A DNA stretch of 64,000 bases from Enterocloster bolteae (lineage in GTDB: Bacteria; Bacillota; Clostridia; Lachnospirales; Lachnospiraceae), in NCBI GenBank assembly GCA_021772025.1, contig JAETNT010000017.1, positions 1 through 64,000 on the forward strand, read 5' to 3'. Below are positions 53,664 to 63,138 of the stretch, in pieces. Position 1 is the stretch's first letter. Each line of letters starts with the position of its first letter. A program made the position numbers and the translations under genes. The notes beneath the pieces were generated by a model. That model saw nothing but the letters and a program-made list of their open reading frames with translations, was not told the origin of the DNA and did no database searches.

Positions 53664-54780
53664 TTACAATTCAAATCTTCTCTTTTTGACCTGGACAGAG
53701 AATTCTTCTGTTCCTTCTTTTTGAACGCTGACAAATTTCCTGCCTTTCATTCGGCCCACATCCATCAGAACCGTAACCGCCTCAGTTTGACCAGCCTTTG
53801 CCGCTGCTTTTGTCATGACAGAAAGAGCATTTTCATCAACCCGGGGATCCTCTGCCACACAATGCAACACTGCCATATCTCCTACCCGTTCAAAAGCCTT
53901 TATTGCCTCGGCAGGGTGTTCTTTTATATAGTTTATATACTGTTCCCTGGCCATACCGGTTAACTGCACCGGATATTGCAGACGGTACCAGGACAGCTCC
54001 GCCACAATCTCCGGCGGCTCCTGGACGCACACATAGGGAAACAAAGAATCATATTCCGGAAATTGGAGATGGGTCTGCCGGAAACAATACCTGTATCGGT
54101 GGCCGCAGCCATGAGTCTCTAACACCAAAATCCGGGCCGGAGTATTTTCTACCGATTCCTCAAAAAATTCCGGAAGCAGCAGTTTGGCGGTAATATTGCC
54201 CTCTTCGTCCCGCAGAGTCAGCCGCAGCATCTGGTTCAGCTCTGCAAGCATTTCCGGCAGGCAGGACTTTTTTCCCTCTACTATGCGGACATCCAGCTCT
54301 TCTATCCCTCGGCACCCGGTAAAAAGTCCGGCTCCCAAGTCAGCAATAGAAGAGAAAAATGTCAGTTTTTTTTAATTTTCACAATTGTAAAAACCGTACC
54401 GGCCGATGCGAGTCAAACTGCCCGGTAATGCCGCCGATTCCACCTTGTCCCCACAGACAGCCGGTATACCGGCTAATTCCGGGCCGCGTTCCGGCTCCTT
54501 GCGGATCATAGCAGAAAACGCGTATTCTCCTACTTCCAGCACCGGGAAGGTTGCTGCCCCCGCCTGATCGTTTTCAGAGCCGCAGGCTGTGCCGCCGTCT
54601 ATTAAAATAGCTTCCGGCAGTTCTACCTGACTATCCTCACCCAGAACCCGTAAGATCCGGACGCCTTCCTGATCTTCCTGCCGGCATTTTTCCCATAAAA
54701 GTTCCATATCCGCAGCTTCTCCCAAATTTTATGTTGTAAACCACGTCCTCATAGGTAAAACATAAAGGTTTCGTTCTCAT
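53664..54780 (-). pseudogene. Leucine-rich-repeat (LRR_5) protein with in-frame stop
   Basis: Two frame-matched pieces (54707-54372 and 54371-53664) read through a single TAA into a BspA-type LRR pattern: ALPGSLTRIGRYGFYNCEN, stop, then KKLTFFSSIADLGAGLFTGC. A Leu codon (TTA) at the stop would restore the repeat. The C-terminal part (from about 130) is an unassigned domain. Upstream, a second frame MRTKPLCFTYEDVVYNIKF from ATG 54780 looks coding and would join at GGGA if one G were removed, so a frameshift is also possible. It lies first in the MoxR/VWA operon. Confidence 0.65.
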
Positions 54781-54807
54781 TATATCCCAAAGAAAAGCTG
54801 TCTACAA
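54779..54807 (-). promoter_or_regulatory. Promoter of the MoxR/VWA/LRR operon
   Basis: On the minus strand TTGTAG (54802-54807), a 17-bp spacer and TATAAT (54779-54784) read into the LRR gene. It overlaps the possible upstream ATG at 54780, which argues for the start at 54707 if this promoter is the real one. Confidence 0.5.
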
Positions 54808-54877
54808 ATGGTTTTTTTATTTCGTAATTCTTTCAATCGTATTTCTTTTTCCCGCAGGTTTTATATGATTTTGGTTA

Positions 54878-54906
54878 TTGACAAAGCATATTTGCCTTTA
54901 TATCAT
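54878..54906 (+). promoter_or_regulatory. Promoter of the sulfatase gene
   Basis: A perfect TTGACA (54878-54883), 17-bp spacer and TATCAT (54901-54906) lie 62 bp before the sulfatase ATG. Confidence 0.65.
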
Positions 54907-54911
54907 TACAA

Positions 54912-54937
54912 TTGTAAGGCTGAACTGTTACTTACAA
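54912..54937 (+). promoter_or_regulatory. Inverted repeat in the sulfatase leader
   Basis: TTGTAAG (54912-54918) and CTTACAA (54931-54937) form an inverted repeat just after the predicted start point. It is next to a 12-bp palindrome TTACAATTGTAA (54907-54918). It contains CTGAACTGTTAC (54920-54931), which also ends the compound palindrome at 40448-40598. Candidate operator. Confidence 0.4.
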
Positions 54938-54968
54938 TTAGAAAAGCCGAAAGGAATTTAAGAATATT

Positions 54969-56696
54969 ATGAGAGCGATTATGCTTATGTTTGACTCACT
55001 AAACCGGCACTTTCTTCCTAATTATGGATGTGACTGGACCATTATGCCAAACTTTCAGCGCCTTGGGGAATGTGCCTTAACCTTTGATCGTTTTTATGCC
55101 GGCAGCCTGCCCTGTATGCCTGCCCGAAGAGAGCTTCATACGGGACGATATAACTTTCTCCATACCTCCTGGTCCCCTATGCAGCCTTTCGATGAGTCTG
55201 TTATTTCCCGGCTGTCTGAAAACGGAATTTATACTCATATTGCAACCGACCATTTTCATTACTGGGAGGACGGCGGAAGCGGTTATCTGACCAAATATAA
55301 CAGCCATGAAATTATCCGGGGACAGCAAGGTGATCCGTGGAAGGGGCAGGTTCCGTGGCCTGATTTCCCGGAAACACTGGCTAGGCGTAAAACCGGGGAA
55401 AACTGGCGCCATGACTGGATTAACCGGCAATTTATTACCTCTGAAAATGAAATGCCTCAGAAAAAGACGGTTGACTGCGGGCTGGACTTTATCGAGAGAA
55501 ATGCTTCCTATGATAATTGGTTTCTCCAAATTGAGGTTTTTGATCCCCATGAGCCCTTTTATACTCAGCAGGAATATAAAAATCTGTATCCGGATGATTA
55601 CCACGGTAAAAACCTGGACTGGCCTGATTATGGAAAAAATCAGTATGGAGAGGAAGCCACCCGCCATGTCCGCTATGAATATGCCGCCCTTTTAAGCATG
55701 TGCGATCGCTATCTTGGAAAAGTGCTGGATTTGATGGATCGGAAAAATCTCTGGAAGGATACTATGTTGATTGTCAACACGGATCACGGCTTTATGCTGG
55801 GGGAAAAAGAGTGGATGGGGAAAAATATTCAGCCCATGTATGAAGAAATTGCTCATATTCCCTTTTTCATTTATGACCCCAGATATCCTATGGCCTGCGG
55901 GGAAAGAAGAACTTCCCTTGCCCAGACCATTGATCTGGCGCCGACTTTGGCAGAGTTTTTCCAGATCGATGCTCTGCCTTATCAGGATGGCCGTCCTATC
56001 TCCCCTATCATCAAAGAAGATCTCCCGATTCGTGACACCGCACTTTTTGGGATTTTCGGCGGACATGTAAATATTACCGACGGAAACTATATGTACATGA
56101 GAGCGCCGGTTTCTCAGGATAATAAGCCTATTTATGAGTACACCCTAATGCCGTGCCATCTCCGAAAGCCTTTTTCCCTTTCTGAGCTGCAAGAATCAGA
56201 GCTTGTGGACGGATTTTTACATATGAAGGGCTGCAAGGTCTTAAAAATTCCGGCAGCTCAAGAATATAATGCCTATTGGTTCGGAAACCGTCTCTTTGAT
56301 TTGAAAGCGGATCCCTGTCAGAAACAACCTGTCCGTGATCAGGAAGTCGAACTGCGCCTTTTGTCTCAAATGCGTATGCTTATGGCGGAAAACGAAGCCC
56401 CGGACGAACAATATTACCGCCTGGGAATTCCCAAAACCGGAGAGCTTACCAAAGAGTGTCTGGAACAGAAACCGGCAGACGGCTCCTGGCTTCCTTTTCT
56501 CTCCCTCCTGTCTCTGGACAAGCAAAAACTGATGCTTATTCTGGGCTCATATCTGACGGATATGCAAAAGCAGAAGCTGGCGGCACAATATCAGGCAGAG
56601 ATAGAGCGCTATGATGCGGCTTTCCTGCTGGATTTTCTGGAAAAGCAAAATTTTATTCCCTGTAATAATGTTGAAATTATTAAAAAATTCTTTTAA
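54969..56696 (+). CDS. Type I sulfatase, formylglycine-dependent, cytoplasmic
   Basis: This 575-residue sulfatase has the formylglycine signature CMPAR (Cys49-Arg53) in GSLPCMPARRELHTGR. Metal ligands are likely Asp9 (FDSLN) and the later TDHGFMLGEK pair. It belongs to the arylsulfatase/alkaline phosphatase superfamily. There is no signal peptide, so it desulfates imported oligosaccharides. Activity needs an anaerobic sulfatase-maturating radical-SAM enzyme, not in this window. It is convergent with the lyase gene and shares its terminator, forming a sulfated-glycan locus. The exact sulfate position is unknown. Confidence 0.88.
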   Translation: MRAIMLMFDSLNRHFLPNYGCDWTIMPNFQRLGECALTFDRFYAGSLPCMPARRELHTGRYNFLHTSWSPMQPFDESVISRLSENGIYTHIATDHFHYWEDGGSGYLTKYNSHEIIRGQQGDPWKGQVPWPDFPETLARRKTGENWRHDWINRQFITSENEMPQKKTVDCGLDFIERNASYDNWFLQIEVFDPHEPFYTQQEYKNLYPDDYHGKNLDWPDYGKNQYGEEATRHVRYEYAALLSMCDRYLGKVLDLMDRKNLWKDTMLIVNTDHGFMLGEKEWMGKNIQPMYEEIAHIPFFIYDPRYPMACGERRTSLAQTIDLAPTLAEFFQIDALPYQDGRPISPIIKEDLPIRDTALFGIFGGHVNITDGNYMYMRAPVSQDNKPIYEYTLMPCHLRKPFSLSELQESELVDGFLHMKGCKVLKIPAAQEYNAYWFGNRLFDLKADPCQKQPVRDQEVELRLLSQMRMLMAENEAPDEQYYRLGIPKTGELTKECLEQKPADGSWLPFLSLLSLDKQKLMLILGSYLTDMQKQKLAAQYQAEIERYDAAFLLDFLEKQNFIPCNNVEIIKKFF

Positions 56697-56700
56697 AAAG

Positions 56701-56731
56701 AAAGCCCCAGAGTTGCGGTCTCTGGGGTTTC
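56701..56731. terminator. Bidirectional terminator between sulfatase and lyase
   Basis: AAAGCCCCAGAG (56701-56712) and CTCTGGGGTTTC form a stem of about 11 bp with A and T runs on the proper sides for both strands. Confidence 0.75.
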
Positions 56732-56767
56732 ATTCTTTCAGACATAATTTCGTCTCTTTGTTACAAA

Positions 56768-58780
56768 TCAAGTATCTATTTCAAAACAGCGGCTTTTTCC
56801 TTTCTTTTCCTGAATTTGAATTTTCAGATTTTTCTCTTCCGGCTCAAAGCGAACCTGTTCAATTACTTCTTGTTCCTTCCAGCTCTCAATTATATGTACA
56901 GCCAGCATGGCGGGGCCGGTCCGTCTCTCAATCAGATACTCCAGTTCATCCATAGACGGATTATCTGGTCCTTTTGCGGTAATTACCGTCTGCCCATTAC
57001 CCATACCATAGACAGAAGTGCGGCATTTCCCGTTACTATATATTTTTTTATAGACACTATTCGATATCATTTTCTGAGCCTCTGCGCCATGGAGATAGTT
57101 TAAAGGCTTCTTTACAAAATAATCCTGAGGAAGAGTTTCTTTTCTTTCCCAACTGCCTGTAACTTCTTCTGCAATCTTCTCGCCGCTCACATGAAAAATC
57201 CAGTCAGAGGTTTTATCCTCAGGAATTCCATCCGCCAGGAACACATCTATAAAGTATTTTCCCGCCCATATGATTTTCCTGTACATCCGGACTGTCCTAT
57301 AATTTTCTTCGGACCACTGCACAATGGTAAAGCTGTCCGGCATTTGATACGGTTCTGTCCAGTCCGCCTCTGCTTCTACATAAATTATACCGTCTTTTTC
57401 TTCATACCGGGTCAGTTTACAGTTGACGGGGGCCTGATTTTCTTCTCCAATCGCAACTGTATTATGAGACGCCGTATTCTTATAATAATCATAGTGCATA
57501 CGGGCCCCATACCCGGTTGTTCCTAAATCTCTGGCAATCGGTTCTCCATAAGCCAAATAACTAATCCCCAGGCGATCATAGTGGTCATGTTCTCCTCCAT
57601 AACTGTCATGTTTTAGCAGTAAGTAACTGTCTTCCTGCCCCCTGAGAATTGTATGTCCATATTGGCCGGTTTCTGTATGATAATTTTCCAGGACTGCTTC
57701 TGCCGGTTCAATCTGATCTGCTCCATATAGAAGCGCCTCCAAATTATCTCTGTCTACATTTTTATAATAAGTATTTAAAACCAGCGCCAATTTTTTCCCG
57801 CCCAGTTCTCTATAAGGGAATTCGTAGAGCTCTTTCATATATGCAAAATGGCCGTAATTTGTGTCGTTCAGCATAGGAAGATCAAAGTTTGGCTCCAGAT
57901 AGCCGCATACCATTTCCAACATTTTTCTATAGTTTGGATGATGAATATTGCTGTACTTTGTGTGAAGAGCAAATTTCTCAAATGCAAAAAAGCTGGTAAG
58001 CGCATAGAAATGATAGCCAAAGGAGCCTTCAAACCACATCTTATTCTCCAACATTCCATGCTCCAGTTGGTATAAAATGCCATAGTCTTCATACATTGCC
58101 GCGTCTGCAAGCTCCGGCTTATCAAACAATATTCCTGTCACCGCAATAGCAGAATTTATGATTACCTCGTGATTGTGAAGCTGCCTGTGCCGGTGTTCCA
58201 GCAAAAATTCTGCACCTGGCAAAAACAGTCTGTCACGGACCATACATCTTTCTTCTTCACTCATACATTCTGATAGAATATCATATGCCATAGCTAAGCT
58301 TCTCTGGAAATTTGCCTCATCCAATGTCTGGGCGCCCACGCGGCCAGGCCCGTTATAGGGAATATTTCCATGAACCTCATAATCCGGATAATAAATTGCA
58401 TACTCTTTCAAAATCTTAATAGCCTTGTCCGCATAGGCACGCTCTCCTGTGGCCAGCCAAATCACTGCCATGGAAAATGCCCCATCATAATTTCCCCCAT
58501 TGATCAACCCCCACCAGGAGCTGTCATAAGGTTCTCCTGTAAATACCTTGTTACAGGAAGGGCATCTGTGTTCATAAGGGCTGTTTCTGTCAAAGTCAAG
58601 CTTTACCGAGCAGTCCGGACAGTAATAATAAAGCGTCCAGTTGCCAATCCCGCTTTTGGGAACGATTATCTCGCCACGAAAAATCTCATCTATTTCCCTT
58701 TTCAGCCGCTTAATTGTGGCAGGATAACGACTGCTTCGTTCTCTGAGCCGTTTTCTCTCTTCATCAGTAAATTGAACCAT
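56768..58780 (-). CDS. Heparinase II/III superfamily polysaccharide lyase
   Basis: This 670-residue protein has an N-terminal helical toroid (about 85-340) and a C-terminal beta-sandwich (about 380-660) as in heparinase II/III lyases. HNHEVIINSA and KHDSYGGEHDHYDRLG carry the conserved His/Tyr region. Before the toroid lies a CxxC...CxxC element (Cys54, Cys57, Cys73, Cys76), a probable zinc ribbon. There is no signal peptide. It likely cleaves imported uronate-containing, sulfated oligosaccharides such as heparan or chondroitin fragments. The PL family is not assigned. It is the last gene of the YesMN/permease operon. Confidence 0.8.
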   Translation of the reverse strand: MVQFTDEERKRLRERSSRYPATIKRLKREIDEIFRGEIIVPKSGIGNWTLYYYCPDCSVKLDFDRNSPYEHRCPSCNKVFTGEPYDSSWWGLINGGNYDGAFSMAVIWLATGERAYADKAIKILKEYAIYYPDYEVHGNIPYNGPGRVGAQTLDEANFQRSLAMAYDILSECMSEEERCMVRDRLFLPGAEFLLEHRHRQLHNHEVIINSAIAVTGILFDKPELADAAMYEDYGILYQLEHGMLENKMWFEGSFGYHFYALTSFFAFEKFALHTKYSNIHHPNYRKMLEMVCGYLEPNFDLPMLNDTNYGHFAYMKELYEFPYRELGGKKLALVLNTYYKNVDRDNLEALLYGADQIEPAEAVLENYHTETGQYGHTILRGQEDSYLLLKHDSYGGEHDHYDRLGISYLAYGEPIARDLGTTGYGARMHYDYYKNTASHNTVAIGEENQAPVNCKLTRYEEKDGIIYVEAEADWTEPYQMPDSFTIVQWSEENYRTVRMYRKIIWAGKYFIDVFLADGIPEDKTSDWIFHVSGEKIAEEVTGSWERKETLPQDYFVKKPLNYLHGAEAQKMISNSVYKKIYSNGKCRTSVYGMGNGQTVITAKGPDNPSMDELEYLIERRTGPAMLAVHIIESWKEQEVIEQVRFEPEEKNLKIQIQEKKGKSRCFEIDT

Positions 58781-58805
58781 TTATTCCTACCTCCCCTTTA
58801 TTTTT

Positions 58806-60413
58806 TCATTTCAAAGCTTCTTTAAACTCCGTAGGCGTACACCCATAAAATTTCTTAAAGCTGCTGGAAAAATACCTCTGATTGTCATACCCGCAGCTTT
58901 CTGCAATATCCGCTACTTTCATAGATGTTTTTCTCAGCAGTTCCCCTGCTTTCTCCATCCGTTTGCGGATCAGATATTCATTAAAGCTTTCTCCCGTTAC
59001 CTCCTTAAAAATTTCCCTCAAATAACTGACGCTAAAATGGACCAGTTCCGCAGCGCTCTCAGCTGAAAGGCCTCTGTCCTTCAGGTGTTCTTCTATATAA
59101 CTCTGTACCAAATGCACTGCCACTTCTTGACGGTTTGCAGACAAGGTTTCTTTTACCTGAATACAGCATTTTTTAATGTACTCTTCCAGCACTTCGTGTA
59201 TTTCCAGGAGACTTCCCGCTGTCATATGGCTCTGCAGCCGGGGAATATCCTGCTTATCCGGCCGTCCGCATTTATTTTTTTCCATATCGTCCGCTATCCC
59301 AAAGATCAGCTCTCCTGCCGAAATAAATATATAATCTCCGCCTTTGTTAGAAATAAGTGCAAACAACCCCATCAGCTGCTTTAAAAGAGCCAGGGCTTCC
59401 TCTTCTTCTCCGCTGCATACTGCGCCGCGGATACAGCTTTTCATGTTTCTGATCCGGGAGCTGATTTCCTTCTCCTGAGGAGTTGTCTCCTGCTTCTTTT
59501 CTCCATAAATCCGAATCTTCTTTTCCGGATTCAAAGCATCTTTCCATGTCTCCAGGGCATCCAGGTATGAATACCTAAGTCCGGAAGGCGTTTTATAAAC
59601 CCTTCCTAAAGTCACATAAGGCACAATATCGTAATACTGTTCCATACTTTTTGCAAATCGTTTCAGTCCATTTATTAGCTGCTCTGTAAAACGCGCCTCG
59701 TTTCTTTCCTCCGCCCAAAAACATACCGCCAATTTATTAGGTTCCAGGCTTACAGCCCCAATAGAAAAATCTTTTGAAAAATATCCGGACTGAATTAGCT
59801 TTACGAATTCTTCCACTCTTTCCGGAAGCCCCAAATCCTGCAACACGCCTTTTAAACTCAGCACACTGCTTAAATAGCAGGCGGAGCCTTCCTCATAGAT
59901 AAAACTCAAAAGCTCTGCATCTTCCGCAGAAATTTCCCGTCCTTCCAGAATTGCTTTTAAAATCCGTTCCCGATTTAAACCTGCGTTTCTGTCCGCCTGC
60001 TGAGTTAATGTATGCAGGTTCTGATTCAGGGCCTTCTGTCCGTCCAGCTCTCGTATAATCTTTTCAAAGGCGCTGATAAGCTCCTGAGGCATAAGCGGTT
60101 TTAACAAGTAATCTGTCACTCCCAGAGCAATTGCTGTTTTGGCATAATCAAACTCGTCATATCCGCTGATAATAATATTTTTTGTCACAATTCCCTGTTC
60201 CTGAAGCTCCCGAATCAGCTCTAATCCATTCTTGAAAGGCATAGAAATATCTGTAACAACAATATCAGGGTGTACTTTCAAGGCCTTCTGCAAAGCCTCT
60301 TCTCCGTCTTCTGCAGAAGCACAAATTTGTATCGGAAGGTCTGAAGCCTGAAGATTCTTCTCTAAAAGACTTCTTACAAAGGTCTCGTCATCAGCTATCA
60401 ATACCTTATACAT
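58806..60413 (-). CDS. YesN-type response regulator with AraC domain
   Basis: This 535-residue regulator has a receiver domain with Asp10/Asp11 (IADDE), phosphoacceptor in VVTDISMPFKNG and Lys in YLLKPL, a middle region of unknown fold, and a C-terminal AraC HTH pair (ESAAELVHFSVSYLREIFK, IAESCGYDNQRYFSSSFKK). It pairs with the adjacent YesM-type kinase. Probably activates the operon and perhaps the convergent sulfatase when the glycan is present. Confidence 0.9.
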   Translation of the reverse strand: MYKVLIADDETFVRSLLEKNLQASDLPIQICASAEDGEEALQKALKVHPDIVVTDISMPFKNGLELIRELQEQGIVTKNIIISGYDEFDYAKTAIALGVTDYLLKPLMPQELISAFEKIIRELDGQKALNQNLHTLTQQADRNAGLNRERILKAILEGREISAEDAELLSFIYEEGSACYLSSVLSLKGVLQDLGLPERVEEFVKLIQSGYFSKDFSIGAVSLEPNKLAVCFWAEERNEARFTEQLINGLKRFAKSMEQYYDIVPYVTLGRVYKTPSGLRYSYLDALETWKDALNPEKKIRIYGEKKQETTPQEKEISSRIRNMKSCIRGAVCSGEEEEALALLKQLMGLFALISNKGGDYIFISAGELIFGIADDMEKNKCGRPDKQDIPRLQSHMTAGSLLEIHEVLEEYIKKCCIQVKETLSANRQEVAVHLVQSYIEEHLKDRGLSAESAAELVHFSVSYLREIFKEVTGESFNEYLIRKRMEKAGELLRKTSMKVADIAESCGYDNQRYFSSSFKKFYGCTPTEFKEALK

Positions 60414-60416
60414 TTT

Positions 60417-62177
60417 TTATTCCACCTCCCTGTACTCCACGGGAATTGTCAATGTAGCGCAGGTATACTGTCCTTCCGCACTCTCGTAAGAAAGTCCAAA
60501 CTCTTTTCCGTAGCAAAGCATGATTCTTTCGTTTACATTATAGATACCATATCCGTCTTTGCTGCTGCGCCTGCAGTGTTTTAGGCTCTCATTCATGTGT
60601 TCCAACTGTTCTTTAGAGATTCCCACTCCATTGTCCCAAACTTTCAAAAATAAGATGTCAGTCTGCCCCTTCTGTCCTTTTTCCGCTGTTATGCGAATCT
60701 CTCCGCCTTGCTTTTTTTCCTTAATTCCATGGTAAATTGAATTTTCTACCAAAGGCTGAAGAATTAATTTTATAACTCTGTATTCCTTCATCCATTCCGG
60801 CACTTTAATGCTGTATTTCAACTTGTCCTGATATCGAATCCGCTGAATATTCAAATAGCATCTCACATGCTCTGTCTCGTCTGCAAGAAAAATAATTTCG
60901 CTTCCCTTACTTAAGCTCAACCGGAAAAAACGTCCCAAAGAACCGGCCATCAAACAGATATCATCCAACCCCTTATCCGCTGCCTGCCATGTAATCGTAT
61001 TTAGGGTATTGTACAAAAAGTGAGGATTGATCTGAGCCTGAAGCGCTTTCAGCTCAGCCCGGCGTTTTTGCTTCTGAGCTTCTTCTACCCTGTCCTTTTC
61101 GTTCCTCAGCTCTTCTATTATATTTTCCTGCTTCTCAATCATTCTTTGGAGTTTATCTGTCATATAGTTAAAGCTTTTACTTAGTGTTCCTACCTCATCC
61201 TTGTATGGATAGAAAAACCGCACATCCAGATCTCCGTTCTGCACACAAAGCATACTCCGTTCCAGCCTGCTTAATGCATCGGTTAGATGTTTTGAAATAA
61301 AAAACACAGCTGTAATACTCACCAAAAATAACAGCGCCGCCACATTCATAATGCTCATGCGAAGCTGCCTCAGACTGTTTAACAGCTCGCCTCTGGACTT
61401 AATGCCATATACCGTATAGCGCCCATCAAACACCTGGCTGCTTTCTACCAGATAATCTTTAGAATTTTCGCAGTCCTTTACATCCATTGTACCCAAAATC
61501 CGCCGGTTCTGGGAATCTATAATCACAATATCGTCAAAGAAGGTTTTATTTCCCATAAGGAGTTTTTCCAGATTTTCTGCATCTATCTGATATACAAAGT
61601 ACAGCCATTCCTTATAATTCCCAACTGTAAAACGCTGTAGTCTGGGAATAACCTGTTTGTCTCCTGTAAATATTATATCAGTCATAGGAGGCATCCACTG
61701 AATCGGTTGAACGCCTTCGTTTTCATAGATCGTATAAAAAGGCGAGTCTAAAAAATCAAAGTCCTTTCTTCTGAAATGAATATAACTGTCGAATTCTCCT
61801 CTATCTGTATACAGATAGGCAGAAGATATCAGCGGTTCTCCTCTTTCAAAATCTTTTAAGTAATCGCTGACCATTCCCTGAGCTGCAACTGTATTTCTCG
61901 CCGATGGATCCATAAGGAATTGCTCTAATACACTAACAAAGCTATTGGTAATCAGCATAGAACGGGCACTATTTGCAATGATATTTAAACGCGTTTCCAG
62001 AGTATTGCTGATCTGGCTTAAGCTGTCTTTGGCACTCCTCTTAAAATTGTCTGAAACATTTTTTGCAGAAAGGATATAAAATGCCGTTCCGCTTCCAAAG
62101 CTTAAAATAAGAAAAATTACCAGAAATAATGCCAAAATTTGATATCTGAATTTCAAATTACGGATATGAAATCTCAT
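60417..62177 (-). CDS. YesM-type sensor histidine kinase
   Basis: This kinase of about 586 residues has membrane spans near 13-35 and 275-295, an extracytoplasmic sensor (about 36-275), a HAMP segment, and a His_kinase domain with phosphoacceptor in INPHFLYNTLN. The ATPase motifs are WDNGVGIS and GYGIYNVNERI. Start at MRFHIRN has GAGGAG upstream; the longer frame overlaps the permease gene region. The RR start is placed three bases after its stop. It probably senses the binding protein or its sugar. Confidence 0.88.
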   Translation of the reverse strand: MRFHIRNLKFRYQILALFLVIFLILSFGSGTAFYILSAKNVSDNFKRSAKDSLSQISNTLETRLNIIANSARSMLITNSFVSVLEQFLMDPSARNTVAAQGMVSDYLKDFERGEPLISSAYLYTDRGEFDSYIHFRRKDFDFLDSPFYTIYENEGVQPIQWMPPMTDIIFTGDKQVIPRLQRFTVGNYKEWLYFVYQIDAENLEKLLMGNKTFFDDIVIIDSQNRRILGTMDVKDCENSKDYLVESSQVFDGRYTVYGIKSRGELLNSLRQLRMSIMNVAALLFLVSITAVFFISKHLTDALSRLERSMLCVQNGDLDVRFFYPYKDEVGTLSKSFNYMTDKLQRMIEKQENIIEELRNEKDRVEEAQKQKRRAELKALQAQINPHFLYNTLNTITWQAADKGLDDICLMAGSLGRFFRLSLSKGSEIIFLADETEHVRCYLNIQRIRYQDKLKYSIKVPEWMKEYRVIKLILQPLVENSIYHGIKEKKQGGEIRITAEKGQKGQTDILFLKVWDNGVGISKEQLEHMNESLKHCRRSSKDGYGIYNVNERIMLCYGKEFGLSYESAEGQYTCATLTIPVEYREVE

Positions 62178-62240
62178 AACATCTGCTCCTCTTTTATTTT
62201 GTTTTTCATTATATCTCGAAACAGATGTTTTTTCCATCAT

Positions 62241-63122
62241 TTATCCTTTAACCGCGCCTGCTGTCAACCCTGCGATAAACTGCTTGTTTGCAAACATATA
62301 TACTATCAGAATCGGAATAATGGCAATGGATGCCCCTGCCAGCATGATATGCCACTCTGCTGCCGCATTAACCGAATATTTTAATTGTACAACAGCAACG
62401 GTCAAAGTCTTTAGCTTAGGCGTGGTTATTGTCATAATCAGTCCTGTAATGTAATCATTCCATGCATTTCTAAAAGAGAACAGCGCCACTACTGCCAAAA
62501 TCGGTTTGGTCAGCGGCAGGATCACCTTATAATAAACCTGATAAATGGAACATCCGTCAATAATTGCCGCCTCGTCCAGTTCTCTTGGAATTGCTTTTGT
62601 AAAGCCCATTACCAAAAAGACATTGGTGGCTTGTCCTCCTGTCAAAGCGATTATGAGGGCAATCACATTTTTATGTAAATGTAATTTTCGCATGATTTCA
62701 TAAATCGGATACAGGGTAATCGATCCCAGGGATACAAACATCATTGACATATAAAGAGCAAGCAATACCTTTTTTCCTGCAAAATCTCTTCTCGCCAGTA
62801 TAAATCCCGCCAATGAGCAGGTAACCACCGCTAATAAGGTAACGCTCATACTGACGAATACGCTGTTCCCGGTATATCTGAGAAAATCCGCTTCCATAAA
62901 AGCCCTGTAATAATTCTCAAAATGCCATTCTGACGGCAAAAAGTTTCCTCCTTGGGTCAGTTCTGCATTGGTTTTTAAGGAACCCAGTATTGTGTAAATA
63001 ATGGGGTACATCGTAAAAATTACTGCGATCCCCAAAAAAATCCATTTTACTGTGCCTCCTGCCAGTTTCTTTATCTTAGCTGTCCGAGCCTTTTTCTCTA
63101 TTTGAATGTTCGTATCATTCAC
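62241..63122 (-). CDS. Carbohydrate ABC permease, MalG-like
   Basis: This permease of about 293 residues has six spans, the EAA loop DEAAIIDGCSIYQVYYKVILP and MFVSLGSITLYP near the middle. It belongs to the CUT1 sugar importer class. I prefer the GTG start (VNDTNIQIEKK) after AAGGAGG; an ATG about ten codons upstream overlaps the RBS region. It works with 63139-64000 and an unseen binding protein and ATPase (CUT1 systems often share MsmK). Confidence 0.85.
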   Translation of the reverse strand: MNDTNIQIEKKARTAKIKKLAGGTVKWIFLGIAVIFTMYPIIYTILGSLKTNAELTQGGNFLPSEWHFENYYRAFMEADFLRYTGNSVFVSMSVTLLAVVTCSLAGFILARRDFAGKKVLLALYMSMMFVSLGSITLYPIYEIMRKLHLHKNVIALIIALTGGQATNVFLVMGFTKAIPRELDEAAIIDGCSIYQVYYKVILPLTKPILAVVALFSFRNAWNDYITGLIMTITTPKLKTLTVAVVQLKYSVNAAAEWHIMLAGASIAIIPILIVYMFANKQFIAGLTAGAVKG

Positions 63123-63138
63123 CTCTAACTCTACCTCC

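Noticed and set aside
53664..54725. Programmed stop-codon readthrough in the LRR gene
   Set aside because: No recoding signal or special downstream structure is visible; a point mutation or sequencing error is simpler.
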